The position numbers were made by a program, and so were the translations under genes. A DNA stretch of 64,000 bases from Varroa destructor (Eukaryota > Arthropoda > Arachnida > Mesostigmata > Varroidae): NCBI RefSeq assembly GCF_002443255.2, contig NW_019211457.1, positions 27,594,220-27,658,219 on the forward strand. Reading direction: 5' to 3'. How positions within the stretch are numbered: position 1 is the first letter of the stretch; every line of letters begins with the position of its first letter. Below, one piece after another: positions 13,038 to 25,519 of this stretch. The notes beneath the pieces are model-generated. The model had not been told where the DNA came from, searched no databases, and was given only the letters and a program-made list of their open reading frames with translations.

Positions 13038-15230
13038 TCCGCGAGAGGAAAGATCGTACATGTATGTCGCTATCCGTAGGACGCACGGCTTTTTCCGTTC
13101 ATTTGTAGACAACGGCGATTACGCAAGTAGTGCTGTTGCTGCGGGTACTGCTGCGGGCGTAATTACGATATCCTTATTACGTAGAATTTGTGCTTATATT
13201 ATGCAGTCTATATAAGTGAGGGGTGATGGCCCGATGTTTCATTTCTTAGTAGCCGTCGCACGTCCCCTGTATCCCTGCCTGGGGTTGGGTTTACTTCGGG
13301 GGTGGCATTGTACGACTTTTCATATTGTCCTTGTGTCGCTCGATATAATAGCTTGATGCTCCGCAGGCATTGCCTCACTTGGGAATACTCGTTTATTATG
13401 ATCATCTTGAATTTTTTCGTTTTCTGCTTTGCTAGATTTCGAATGGAAGAAAAGTAAGCAGGATTGAACAATTTGGTACCAAATGTTTTCAAGTGGGTAC
13501 CGAGGGCACACTTTGACTTGTTTCAGATTTTTAGGGTCAGTATCGCCGAGTGATCCTAAAACAGACAAAGAGCAGTTCGATAAAAGCATGTATCGAGAGG
13601 TTCTTTTTTTGTGGCTATAGTCGCTAGACTATTTTTTGTGGGTGAGACTGGACGCGTCGGAAGCTACTTTATACAGCAGTAAGTGATCTCGGACGCCAAA
13701 GTACGCTCACTTTCGCTAACTGCCAGCCTACATAGTGAAGCTTCGTAACCATCAACATCGCCCCGCACGCAATCTACATTGTATATCGACGTTGACAGCG
13801 GGCGAGGCAATGAAGCCAAAGAGCGTTAAAACGTACATAAACTCCATCCATCAACGAATAGTGGTGAAATTGCATACTAGATATTGCTTTTCACTTAGCA
13901 AGCCGCCATACCACCTAACCTCAGCGCCCTCGAAGCTGATACGACGAAAGCAGATGTTTGATATCAATGGTGTTATTGAAAACATCGATGAAAGTTTAGG
14001 ATAAACTTTTTCCGCTGATTCTCCTTAAATCTACCAACGAAAAATGAGTGGCTTCTTTATTTATTTTGGCGGAGCTCAAGTATTTGTACTCTTTTTTTTT
14101 TTTGAATCGATGATTACTTTGTTCTGTAAAGACTTCACCCTCACATGACCCGCTTGTGCGCTACGCAGTGTCGTTCTGGTTGTTTATGGCGGAAATCATT
14201 TGATTAACTATGTCTCAGGCAGCAATTCCTGTTGAGTTGACCCATTGGAACGCTAACGTATTGGGAATTTTACTATGTTTGTGACTTTACACGTAGAGTT
14301 TCCTGTCATCTTCCCATGCTGCTCTAATTATATAAGTAGTCTGTGAGAGCTTACTGGAAGAGATTAATGTGGCACGAATGATATCTAATTATCGTTATGA
14401 TCAAAGGCTAAGTAATATTATTGTCCATAGGCTATATCGATCTCGCAAAGCTCGCGTTAGACCCAAAAGCAGCTCTCGTTGAACAAACCGTTTCATTTTT
14501 CTCGGTTTGTGTTCATTACTTCCAGCATGCGCTTGTATCTAAGGCAGGCTTCTCGCCTATCTTGAACGTGTTTCTTCCGCCAACGAGCCATCCCGTTACA
14601 GTCCTTTAAAAAATTACCCAGCTTCTTTAATATCAGCACTGTCGCACTGACTCTGAGCACTCAATTGGGATAACCTCGTGGGACGCCAATCTATTCACTA
14701 CTCTTAACATAATTTGTGCCTCAATCATCAAATGCTGCTTCACACTGTATATAGGATAGTTACTGCCGGTAGTGGTGACGCGTAGAAGGCCACGCTCGTC
14801 AAAACCACGAACACCAATTGTCTGGCTTTTCTAAGTGACTCGTTCGCTGCCACCAGTTAGATAGACCTCTCCAGAATGCCGTTACCATCGTCCGCGTCAT
14901 CATCATTTACTGATTAGGTTGTCGATTCGATCTCACCGATCGCTGCCACTGACGCTGGAGCAGCCGCAGCAACACGGAATGACGCCACGCCTTGACGCGA
15001 CGCCTATGGAAAGGAAAGACCCAAATCACAATTGCTGGCGCGCTGTCAAAGACCAAAAACTTACCCATCGAGTCAAGTAGAACCCGTCCTGTATTTGTGT
15101 CTAACGACGCATTTATCGAAGCTATTCGAGTTGATTGCTTATAACGGATCGAGTGAGGAACGAAGTGCGGATAAATCGAGCTTTTACTATTTCACAGCTA
15201 ATGTTTGACTAGTTTGTTCATTCCGGAAGA

Positions 15231-15373
15231 AGTTATGATGACAGACTGATGCTACAAATGTTAACTACTGGTCAGAAAACTGGAAACTTGTTTCTGCGTC
15301 AATTATTATACAATCATTTCATAGACGACAGACAAATAGTTGACATTTGTAGCATCAGTCTGTCGTCGTAACT
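15231..15373. repeat. 37-bp inverted repeat with 69-nt loop
   Basis: The left arm is 15231-15267 and the right arm 15337-15373; they are complementary at 34 of 37 positions. The core GACAGACTGATGCTACAAA is perfectly paired. All three differences are T in the left arm opposite G in the right arm, so a plus-strand transcript would pair along the whole stem using three G:U wobbles. No coding frame is involved. It may be a microRNA or hairpin-RNA precursor, or a miniature foldback element. I see no obvious target-site duplication. Confidence 0.85.
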
Positions 15374-16145
15374 TATTATATAATGATAATGTGTCCTTTT
15401 CGGCCAATTGTCACAGTTTATACTCAAGTTGAGCACAGGAAGGGTACATCAGCAAGCTATATACATATTGTTCTTCTGATTTATATTTTCTCTTTATTCT
15501 CGGCTATTTGAAAATGTTTTTCTTTTGACAAGGATTGTGAAGAGTACACATGTTTGAGGTGTGAAAAGCTGATGTTTTTAGATGAGTGACATTGTACACT
15601 TGGCTTGACTGTGGTGCGGCATAAGTCCACTCCATTACATCCAGCATTGTTGAATCCCTATAGCTCTGTAGCATTGTTTCCTGGTTCAGATCCATTACTT
15701 AAAACATTCAAAGAACAGACTCCATCAAATGCGCATAAGACATGGACGCTCGATGATGAACATTCATTCGTACATATCAACAGTGCATGAGCATTCACCC
15801 TTGCACGAATTTAACCGTTACCGCTGTTCGTCCTTGATCTGTGCTTAAACGCGCACCTATTTCCTGTTATTTCGCTATTTCAGCAGACCACACATGTGGG
15901 TTTTTTTCGTACGCGACTGACCGTCCTGTGTAGACGATAGGTGCTATCTTTGTCAGCAGGCAACAACGTTGACCGTAAAGAACGGCAATGGCGAAGACCG
16001 TTTATCAAGCATGATTATCAGTACAATCAGTGCCATTGTGATCATGTGTGCAAAGAGGGAAAAAGAAGGCTACGTTTATCGTGACGCGTTTCAACTTGCA
16101 ACGCTAGGAAAAGTCGTACAAATTAGTTTGGCTATCTTCCATTAT

Positions 16146-16181
<36 letters not shown>

Positions 16182-16192
16182 CAACAACAACC
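16146..16192. repeat. CAG then CAA microsatellite
   Basis: About ten CAG units are followed by CAA units. The open frame 15969-16205 reads them as polyglutamine and then stops shortly after. The upstream part of that frame matches nothing I recognise, so I treat this as a microsatellite and not as a protein tract. Confidence 0.9.
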
Positions 16193-16905
16193 ACAAACAC
16201 AATAGCAACATAAGCTATTCTACCCCACTGCAGGGCGTTAAGCGTTAACACCCCAACTAATCTACGATTTTAAATTACTTTGAGCTTTAATGAAATATAA
16301 GGACCGACCTGGTTGTGGTATCGCATTGGCATCTATATAGTCCATCATTAACAGTTTTACCAACACCGCGAGATAACTCTCTCTCTATCTCGCTATTTGG
16401 CTATCCAAAGCAGGTCCATCGCTTTCGATCCAATTACCGTTAGTCGATGATCACCATTAGTCAAGCCTGTACCTTATAGACAAGCCTGTGTTTAGCTGGT
16501 TGCGCAGGCCACGTGTTCTCCACGGCCTCCTATACACACAGATATGGTGTGCACAGGTGACCACACGGATAAGGCCAGCGGGCTCAGGCAAAATACGACT
16601 GATTATTATTTGTCGATCGTCCAGTTAAATGAAGGTGTGATTTATAGTTGGTAGGTGGTGCAAGCGGGGCGATAGCAGAACGCTAACTTTAAATTCGTCA
16701 CGGTCATCAACTTAATAGTCGGCACTTGACAAATTATACGAAAAATTCAGCTGTTTTTGCCGAGAAAACGGGTACCAATAAAAGCAGGCACTGGTAAAGT
16801 AGACTGGGATAACGACGAGTTCCATATTATACGATTTTAAATTATAGCTCACGTGCAAGCGTCTTCATAGGTAAGCGAGAGTGGCGTGCAATGATAACTT
16901 AAAGG

Positions 16906-16950
16906 AACTATAATAGTGATTTTCTAAGGCTTGTTAACTATAATAGTGAT
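16906..16950. repeat. Direct repeat of 15 bp, 30-bp period
   Basis: The sequence aactataatagtgat occurs at 16906-16920 and again at 16936-16950. The two copies are identical and separated by 15 unrelated bases. Confidence 0.85.
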
Positions 16951-17110
16951 AACAGTTATATGTAAATCAACTATTGTTGAACGGCTTTTGATGCTACTTA
17001 ATAAATATGGCTTTGAAAGGTGAAAATTTGGGCTAGATCTCTTGAAAGCGCTAGCGTACTTAGGAAATTTGCAGCAATAGACAAATATGGCGTAGACTGC
17101 AAAATGAGTT

Positions 17111-17144
17111 GTATCTATCCCTATTTCAAAAATAGGGATGATAC
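17111..17144. repeat. Short imperfect hairpin
   Basis: The arms gtatc-t-atccctatt and aatagggat-gatac pair with a single bulged base around a five-base loop (tcaaa). It lies 67 bases before an A19 tract. No bacterial-type terminator is implied in this eukaryotic context. Confidence 0.75.
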
Positions 17145-17210
17145 GCGTTTCAAAAGTGGTTTATGAAAGTAGTTCAAATGGCAGGAAGGCTATATTTTCT
17201 TATATATTAT

Positions 17211-17229
17211 AAAAAAAAAAAAAAAAAAA
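17211..17229. repeat. A19 homopolymer
   Basis: A run of 19 A residues. It could be the tail of an old retroposed sequence on the plus strand, but nothing upstream is recognisable as a source element. Confidence 0.8.
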
Positions 17230-17987
17230 GTTATATTTGCTTAAGGGCAGGTTAAAATAAATAAAAGAAAAAAATTAAGGACGTTATTGTCTATGCACTT
17301 TAGATTAACTCTGTTATTCTATTTTTAGGCTTAAACTTCACTCATAAATTGGAACACCTTTTTTGAAATATTGCACGTTGCGGTTAAAATAATGAACTGG
17401 TAGAGAAGCAAATCCGAAACAGTAATTTGCCTAAACTGAATGATATTATTGAACACATTCGTGTTAAAATGTCTAGTGTTCACACATGTCTCCGATCGGC
17501 TATTACTATCCCATACCTGAAAGCAGATCTTTGTAGATCGTTCTTCACTATGCACGTTACGCACGATCGGCGCGCCCTGAAGGCACCGCTGTTAACTCTG
17601 AAGACGCCGAAGAACGCAGACACGACTTGGGGTTAGGTTTGTCTCATCTGACATCCTTACTCAACAGAAATCGGATAGGTGAGTATGTATAGAACTTTCG
17701 CTCGGCTTATTTTATCTGGTTCTGCAAAACTAACTCACTCCCATGCCATTTTACGTACACACCTTCTTGGTACGGCACCTTAACGAGACAAATTATGGAC
17801 GAATGACTATTGTAATGCTACGAACGTAGATTCGACGCTGATCTCGTTCAACGTATAACCCTCTTATTTTCATTAGGGAACGTTGATCATTGCAAATTGG
17901 GGCCGTGCTCTTGATATATCGTAAATTGGCATGTTCGTACGCTCGGTAGAGGTTCGTTAACACAGTGAAATGTTTCCTTAGAGGATA

Positions 17988-18003
17988 CCCCCCCCCCCCC
18001 CCC
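17988..18003. repeat. 16-base C homopolymer, second copy
   Basis: Sixteen consecutive C residues between gata and tatcc. The flanks differ from those of the tract at 13022, so this is not a duplicated segment. Confidence 0.9.
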
Positions 18004-21000
18004 TATCCCAGCCGCTGATGGGAGCGTCGTCTCGGGGGTGCTTGTGAAGGCTGACCGTCAATATAATACGTCCTCTGCACATGATCAATTTCGACGTCGA
18101 TGTTCAGTACGGATCTTACTCTATGTCGGCAGTCGCTGGTATTTTATTTGAAGCAAAATTATTCTTGCGTGTGTGAAGAATGCGCGAAAGATTCCCAGTG
18201 GGGATATAGATGGACACCCTGAGAGAATACGCCGCAACAAGAACGTAAAACGCGACTAGATAGGAGAATATCGTTAAAGAAGCGATCTTCATACTGCCTA
18301 AAATCGTTTCAGCATCGCCAACAAGCTGTTGACGACAGCACTTATTTAATGAAAGAAATATGATGAAGCGTTACATACGTATACGCCTTCTCGCTCCATA
18401 AATGTTCCACAAAGGACGCCGGTGTATCAGGTAGACGCAGAAGAAGGAGGCGTTGAAGTGCGACGTGAGGTTGTTGTGGATACTAACGCCTGCGTTTCGT
18501 TGTTCGTTTTTATGTATGCGCGTGTATGTAGTCTGTGTGTTTATATATGAGTGTAGCTATTTCTTAGCTGCAGGGTAGCGGCTTCTTGTCCTCGTATCGT
18601 TTTGTTCATTTGACTCACCTCTGTGAGACGTGCAAATTGGGGTTGGCTGGATCATCTCCGACCATGTACGTCAGAGTTAGTAGTCCGAGTGATATCTTAC
18701 CATAGAAACGAGTTATATTAGACCACTTTGGTCGCGCGAAGTACATGCTCAAACCGAGCCGTGTGGTTCAACATCTATTGAGGTGTTGTTATATTTATTC
18801 GATCTTTTGTTCTTTTGCCCAAGCGTCTATCGTACGTGAAGCACTAATGGGGGATGTAGTCTAAGCAATAGGGTACCTGAGCGCAGGGTCAGATAATAGG
18901 ACTTAATAGTGGTGTAGATGCTGGTCAAGTTAATTCGTGAACAGTAAATGGCAGAAGCCGAAAGTCGAACATGACTCTGGCCATTATAAAAATAAGGACA
19001 TCATCATTCGAAACGTATCGTTGAACCTTGTGGGAGAGAGACACACACACATATATACCCCAGAAGAGCAATTAACTGTTCCAGGTCCTATCATAGTTAA
19101 CAGCAGGTGAGAATGTCAACTATTATTTTTTCACGCCATCCTTCGAAGAAGAGCACCATTAGCTCTTATATCTACATAGACATCAGTAAAAATCGTCGAT
19201 TCGTTGAACATATTCTCTAGAAGTTGCCTCAGCAGGACCTACAGCTTTGCAAGTTTTGCAAGCTTTGCAGATAACTGTCATGACAGGAGGTCGCCTTCCT
19301 GAATACGACTGAATCAACTTAAATGTATAACAAATAATAATATTGGTTTTTTGCACTTCCCAAAGCAAATAACTAGTTACCCGACAAAAACAGGCGATTG
19401 GAACACCGTACCGAATAGGCACATAATCGTACACGAAAAGCAAACTTAAATAAAATGAAAGCTCTATTCATTCCGCTTTCATCGTTTGTTGACATTAAGT
19501 TTAGATTTGAAACAATTTCATATTACAAGTAAACCTTGAAACCTGATAACGCCGTTGCGGTCGCATTTCTATAATTTTATTTTAATTACTGATTTAATCT
19601 TATGTTATTCGAAAATCGTCATCATCGACCGCACTATAGTAGTCCCTAAGTGGCCTACAGAGGGCGCGCGCTGTCCTACTACTTTTTTGACGTTGTAGAC
19701 TCCCAATCTCTAGTATTTCACTTTTGCAAGTCCGCCTTCTCACAAATACCCCGAGGAATTCCTGACTGCTCTGTCTGCGGTCGAAATCATTTCCGTACAC
19801 TCACTAGCCATTCAGGCACACTAATATACCATTTACCAAAATTCGTTCTAAAAAAAACTACGAATGTGATTTTTCTCTCCTTGAAGATTGTTTCATTTTG
19901 ATTGTAGCTATGTTTTACCGTAACGGATAATCATAACAGCGTGGACCCAGTGCCTGTGACTCCTCACTCAGCTTGTTAAACATAAACTTATTCATTATAT
20001 ATCATTGGTATATCCACCCGGATAACAATCTCAGTGATTCGTCCAATAAAAGAAGTCTGCGAGACGTAAACTGGCTGTTCGCTGAGGTGGCAATGTCTAC
20101 AGGACGCGCCAATCGCTTTCAAGCACAAGTGAATTGTTAGAATGCTTTTTGATTTTCGACATGGCCTTTTTTTTCTATTCTCAAAGCTGAACATAAGCTT
20201 TCCAAGGTAAAAGGTTCTCGCACAATGCGGTCCTGCCAAGGTAGGTTTACTTAACAAAAAGCTCAAAATCTATTTAGCTATCCTCCAGTGAACATATTAG
20301 CTCAAAACATAGTCCTACAACAACTTAGAGCGACCAAACGTTAAGTAGAACCCCTAGTTACAACAGAGCTATGGACGACACTTCGCGATTTCCTAGCGGT
20401 TTACAAAAGGTCCCAAAGCCGGAATCTGTGAGGCATTTCAGGCCAAGCGCCGACGAAAGGCAAAAAACGTGCTCAGGGACGACATACAAACTTCTATTAT
20501 TCAAACACCTTTTACGTATACGAACGCCAATTGAAAACGTACTAATCACAATCGAATCTATGATAAATCGGCTCCAGAAGGATCCTTTTATTTCGTTTAT
20601 TCGATCTTTCATCTCCTCTCTAGTATCTACTAGCTTAATCCTTTGTCCGTTGGACCTTCGTCCTTTTCTCAAATATAAATATATTTACATCATAGTAATT
20701 CTTTGTAGATAGCAAGCGTTCACGAACTACCAATCCAATCATGGACGCGTCAGCACCACCGTATCGATCGCATTAGGGTGTTTTTTCGTCATGTTTGTTT
20801 GTGCTTCTGGTTCTTTAAGCATCTCCTGATGCTTATCTGACAGGCGCTAAGCACCTAATTGGTACTGGACGGTGTCTCTCGAAGTAGCAGCCCACATGCC
20901 TTCGTATAACTGTATTTCCGCAACGTCCTTCCTTTATGGATTGTTTTACTTTTTTTCTATCGATCTATTTTAGACGGCATGTAACATTGGCTATAGGCAT

Positions 21001-22027
21001 AAATCTGGATCACCGCACTTCAACTGCTCGATGGGAATGCACAGAACTGATTCAAGAACTGTAAATTCAACATCAGTATAGGAAATACGATAACTAGACT
21101 TCGAATACCGATGTTGCTCTCTATCATTATTATTATTATTCTTGTTATTATCGAATGAAGACATTTACTTTTTTCCAAACGGCTGTTATCGCTGTTGGCC
21201 GCAAGGTACATAGGTTGTTTGTTCATGTGTTACTTCCAGTATGGTCGGTTCATTTCCTATACCTGCCGCACTCACCGTTTTATCAATCAGTTACGCCCGC
21301 CCCCTGACACGTTTTTCTTGCTTTCCGATGTCTAGCGATTACCTGTTGTCATCTGGGCGACAATAGAGCGTCCACTTACGGTTAATGCATAGGGCCAAGG
21401 TAGTCTTTAAGGCGCTGGTGATACGGGATAACCGGGAGCAGCCTGGCCGTCATTGTTACTGTTGTTATCTTGTTAATGTTAATCGTTATTGTTACTTTCG
21501 TCTCACAAAGCTTCGGCACGGTGTCACTCGAGCGCATTTTTTTTCTCATCTCCGGGTAGAATGGCGCCGTGGCGCTTAGGTGATGATCATCGGTTTTCCA
21601 AGTAATCGTGTACAATAACAACAGCAGCGGTCAGATACTACATCTGTGGGTTCCCTCGGACTCGTCGTCATCTTCATCCTTCCGTCGCTGTTCTTGTTCA
21701 TTATTTTGAGATGCGATGATAAGCAAATACAATACGTAGTAATAACAGTATTTATTGATCTCATTTTAGCTATATACTTTAAGGTTATATAGTGTAAACG
21801 ATATGACACCGTCGTTCGAATGTTGAGATTTGCCACTAGTAAACGTGCTCAAATTGCCCTATTCAGATTGAAGATACCATGTTTTAAAGATTAGTCAAAT
21901 TTCGTTATACATTATGGGCTCATTACGATAAAGACCCATATGTTGCCCAGGCTCCTCAAAAAATTATACTGTTAATGGCCGAAACCGTTATCTAAAGGAA
22001 CGGCCTAAAGATAATTCTGTCACTTTT

Positions 22028-22880
22028 TTGTTCCGGAAGAAAATTTTGATATGGAAATGCTTTTCGCAGTGGTCGACTACTTACAGGGAACGTTTATAGA
22101 ATAACTGCGGCAGCTGAACAACATCGACACGTGACCAGCCATGATATCGCCAAGAAATTGAATGTTGACCACCCGATCATTTTTAACCATTTAAAGACAT
22201 CTGGCTACCGGAAAAGTTGACACGTACAAGTTAACGTACTCGTACTTCCATCCGCAAAATTCCACCAAAACGTAACTAACTCAAGCCGTTTGGCAGTAAC
22301 TGGTCACAAGTGGATCACCATATGGTAATATTTTGCAAACGAAAAACGCTATCGTACAGCCCAGACTGACGCCAAACAAAGTAATACCGTGTCTCTGGTG
22401 AGTCTGGAAAAATCAGCGTCTGAAAAAACAATTCAATCGGACTTCCATTGTCAACAATTAACGAGACGACAACAAGCTGCTGACAAAAAATCGAGCAGGG
22501 TTAGCGACCAGAAAGCGTATCGTCTCCTGCCGTCACAATGCCAAACCATCAATATCTTTAGCTGTTGAAAAGAGTCGAAAGAACTTGAATGGCACGTTTC
22601 AATGTATCTGCCGTACAGCCCAGATCTTTAACCATCCGGGTCGGTCGGTCCGCGTAGAACGCATGAATCACTTGTTACAGCCTTTTTTCTTTCTTTTTTT
22701 ATTAAAACCGCAGAAGTTCCACAGTGATGGAATTGTGATGTTAGCGCGAAAATAGCAAAACGTTATCGATCAAAACAGCGCATATTTATTTAGATAATAA
22801 TTAAAAAAAATATTTTCTTCAATTTTAGCTTTAAAACAAATAATACTTTTTCGGTTTTACATTTAATGCAAAAATAGTTA
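22028..22880 (+). mobile_element. Degenerate mariner-family DNA transposon
   Basis: Broken frames in the plus direction recover mariner transposase landmarks in the right order. These are a helix-turn-helix stretch HVTSHDIAKKLNVDHP (about 22110-22175), then VTGHKWIT (about 22295-22320), then LATRKRIV followed by CRHNAKPS (about 22500-22550), then PYSPDL (about 22605), and finally a C-terminal block KPQKFHSDGIVMLARK with VIDQNSAYL (22705-22785). Family members have GDEKW and QDNARPH at the second and fourth landmarks. Here the first catalytic aspartate is lost (GHKW) and the second is replaced by histidine (RHNAKP). There are many stops and frameshifts and a shortened middle. An AT-rich segment follows, as in intact elements, but I could not define clean terminal inverted repeats, so both edges are approximate. 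Known mariners move by cut and paste into TA sites; this copy cannot encode a working enzyme. Confidence 0.85.
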
Positions 22881-24302
22881 TCAATGTTTGATTGAATCAA
22901 AGCCGACAATTTCAGCAAAAGCGACTTCAACGACGGTCTCATTTCCTTTTCGTCACGTTCGCGGCATCGTTTGCTGAGATATCGCGATTAGCTGGCGCGT
23001 GGCGACGTCAGGATTAACCACACGTACGGTATATTGCACAAATCGAAAGGTAGAAAACACTCGAAGAAAATTCGGTCCAGATGAATCCTCTAAAAGTCGT
23101 TGGCGGTCAAAGCTAGTAGCGATTTTTTTGGCCAGCAGTACAGACTGTATAGGAGGCGAAAAGGCAGTTTTTTTTTCGGACATTGCATTTATCGTTGTAT
23201 AGAATCGCGCTATACTACAGCGGCGGTCATTACCCTTACGGCTACATCTGTTATCAATAATTTAGTAGTGACCATAAAGGGACTATGAAACTTTGTCAAT
23301 CAATTTGCGTGGTTCGTCGACAAATTTTGGTGCCATTTGCCTGACCCGCTAGATGCTATGGTCAACCCAGGTGGCTGACTGATCGGCAACGAGCCATCAA
23401 TCAGTAACACAAATCGCCTTTCCTATGCAGTAATACAGTAAACGCTGGTGTAGCGCAGACGCGACGCTTCGTACGGCGGCGAAAAAGTGGACCTGTCTTA
23501 CTGTTCTGCGTTGGCCTGGCTACCGTCCTGAGCGTTTTCCCAGAAACGCAGCAGTACTGTTTTCCAATGGCATAGTCTTCGCCGCCGTCCCTTCCCGTTA
23601 CATTACGTCATGACTAAACAGTGGGGAAGTGCTCCGTCGTCATCGATATCAACAAGGACGGGAGCATCAGTAGAGGGAAGGATGAACTGGACTAGTCGTT
23701 TGTAATTGCCTTTTTCACAGATCGTAGCTTGGGATAAAGGAAAAAGCCCGTTTACATATCGAAGTCGTCGTCCATCGAGCAACGAGACCACGACGGAAGC
23801 GAACGGCTGCCGGAATAGTGGGGCCACTGACGCGTCTGGGTCGCCGTTTAGCACGAAAAGGTCCAAAATGGTATTGGCTAAAGCGATGGTGACTTTGATC
23901 GGTCACTGATAAGCAGCGACTGGCCGGCGATCAGCGGCCAGTTAAAATTTGTGTGCGAGATTTATCATGTTTCGCTAATTAGCAGTCCTGCTACAAGAGA
24001 AAAATTAAACGTTCACCCTTAGAAAATGATGAATATATGCGACAAAAAACCTTGTATCGGTTTCTCGCATATATGTAAATTACGTGAATCGCTGTGTGGT
24101 GTCCAATGGAAATCTTGCTGTTTTGGTCGGTAGAAATAGTTCTTCAATCGTAACTCATTCACGAGAACGTCTGAGTTGGACGGCACACAGTTTTAGCAGC
24201 TACTCCTCCTTTAGTCCCTTTATAACCTAAAGCGAATGATGCACGACAAACATTTGTGTCATTGTTTTTATATACCGTTAGGTCATGTGCTTTGCTTTTT
24301 GT

Positions 24303-24340
24303 CATGTACAAAAATGTACATGTCAACGATGTCATGTACA
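24303..24340. repeat. CATGTACA palindromic cluster
   Basis: CATGTACA at 24303-24310 and its complement TGTACATG at 24315-24322 flank AAAA. A further direct copy, CATGTACA, lies at 24333-24340. It is too short to assign a function. Confidence 0.7.
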
Positions 24341-24478
24341 TTTTTTAGGGTATTCCATTTGATATCAGAAGCGTTCGCAATACCCTGTTCTGAGCCTGCA
24401 CGAAGGAATCATTCTATCGACGTCTCATTGACGCTTTACTACGATGGAACAGTGTCCGAGCTAGTGCTGGCCCTTAGA

Positions 24479-24502
24479 GCAGCAGCAGCAGCAGCAGCAG
24501 CA
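24479..24502. repeat. GCA trinucleotide repeat
   Basis: Eight uninterrupted GCA units followed by a TAA stop in the alanine frame. It is non-coding on present evidence. Confidence 0.9.
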
Positions 24503-25089
24503 TAAATAACCAGGCATTGTGCGACAGATGGGTAACAGGTAACATTTGAAAACGATTCGAATTTGTAAAGCAGGTCAGGTGAAGGCGTCCTACCTTAAGA
24601 AAGGATAAGGCTCGCAATAGTCAATTTTGCATATTTCAATGCAAACGGAAACTGCAGCGACATCCAGAATGATTAGAACGGTGATCTAGAAGGTAACATC
24701 GAGACGATGTCGTGAACTAGGGCCCAAAACTTTGCATGCCCACGTCTGTAGATTCTCGTTGAAAATTAACCTATAGCGACGCATTTCTCCATACATCATT
24801 CACCTTTAAGGTAAACTGCCACTTGCCCAAAATTAATCCATTAATTTTTCATTTTTAAAATGCACGCTCTTCTATTGAACACACTTAACAAGTTCGATGT
24901 TAACTACTCGTTCGATCGTATTGTATGTAAGTATTCGATTTATTTTTCACTGAAGATGTCTCCTCTGCTGTTACAGGTCTCATTGTTACTATTCTTATTG
25001 CTGTATTCATAAGTACGCATGAAAGTACGAGAAAAAAGTAGCAAAACTAACTTTATAATAGTTACATTGCCCGAGTCGACCAGACCCAG

Positions 25090-25132
25090 ACGACTAGATG
25101 CACCCTAATGACGTTAGGGTGCATCTAGTCGT
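25090..25132. repeat. Perfect 19-bp hairpin, 5-nt loop
   Basis: Left arm acgactagatgcaccctaa (25090-25108), loop tgacg, right arm ttagggtgcatctagtcgt (25114-25132). The arms are exactly complementary over 19 bases. The centre contains TGACGT, a CRE-like core, which may be coincidence. No coding frame crosses it. Perfect arms imply a recent origin, or maintenance by template switching or selection. Confidence 0.9.
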
Positions 25133-25519
25133 TTGCGACATCGTCAGAAAATGTAATTTTCAGAGAAATTTTCTTTCGCCAAAGCGCTGTTTGCCTCTCC
25201 TGGCTTCTTCCGGGACAATAAACAACACTCACATTCCAGAGTCCAAGTAATTTAACATAGTATAGAATTTCTTTGCATTTTGTTACCGCTGTTGCAACTG
25301 CCTAAATGGGCAGCCAGATGTTACATGTATATTAGTAATAACCATATTACCACACCCCTGGGCCACTGTATTGCAACGACCGGTCGCGTATGAGAACAAA
25401 CAACGAATTGAATTTAACCTTTGCCTTTTCTTTCTAAATCACACTACTCCACTATACTTCCTACATTGATACGCGGCCTAACTAGCCCTTATCTGGACAT
25501 AGCGGAGTGCTCTAGCGGC

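Larger units (their letters stand above)
10560..15230. other. No supportable gene; some simple repeats
   Basis: The longest open frames (12312-12707 plus, 13735-14004 plus, 12808-13086 minus) show no recognisable domain and partly run through simple sequence. The patch at 12.3-13.2 kb is richer in G+C and carries CAG/CAA repeats and a C tract. It could be untranslated or regulatory sequence, but nothing proves this. Confidence 0.5.
15380..21950. other. No supportable gene; simple repeats and a short hairpin
   Basis: Both strands contain only short open frames. The content I can name is the CAG/CAA tract at 16146, the direct repeat at 16906, the hairpin at 17111, the A19 tract at 17211, the C16 tract at 17988 and a short TTA-rich run near 21126-21145. 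Open frames at 19.2, 20.4 and 21.4-21.8 kb lie on opposing strands without splice or domain support. Confidence 0.55.
22900..25080. other. No supportable gene
   Basis: A minus-strand open frame at 23603-23866 has protein-like composition (for example QPFASVVVSLLDGRRLRYVN), but the overlapping plus-strand frame is equally open and I recognise neither. A GCA repeat lies at 24479, and the block CATGTACA/TGTACATG recurs at 24303-24340. Nothing else is supportable. Confidence 0.5.

Noticed and set aside
23603..23909. Protein-like minus-strand frame near 23.7 kb
   Set aside because: The opposite strand is equally open and no splice sites or family match were seen.
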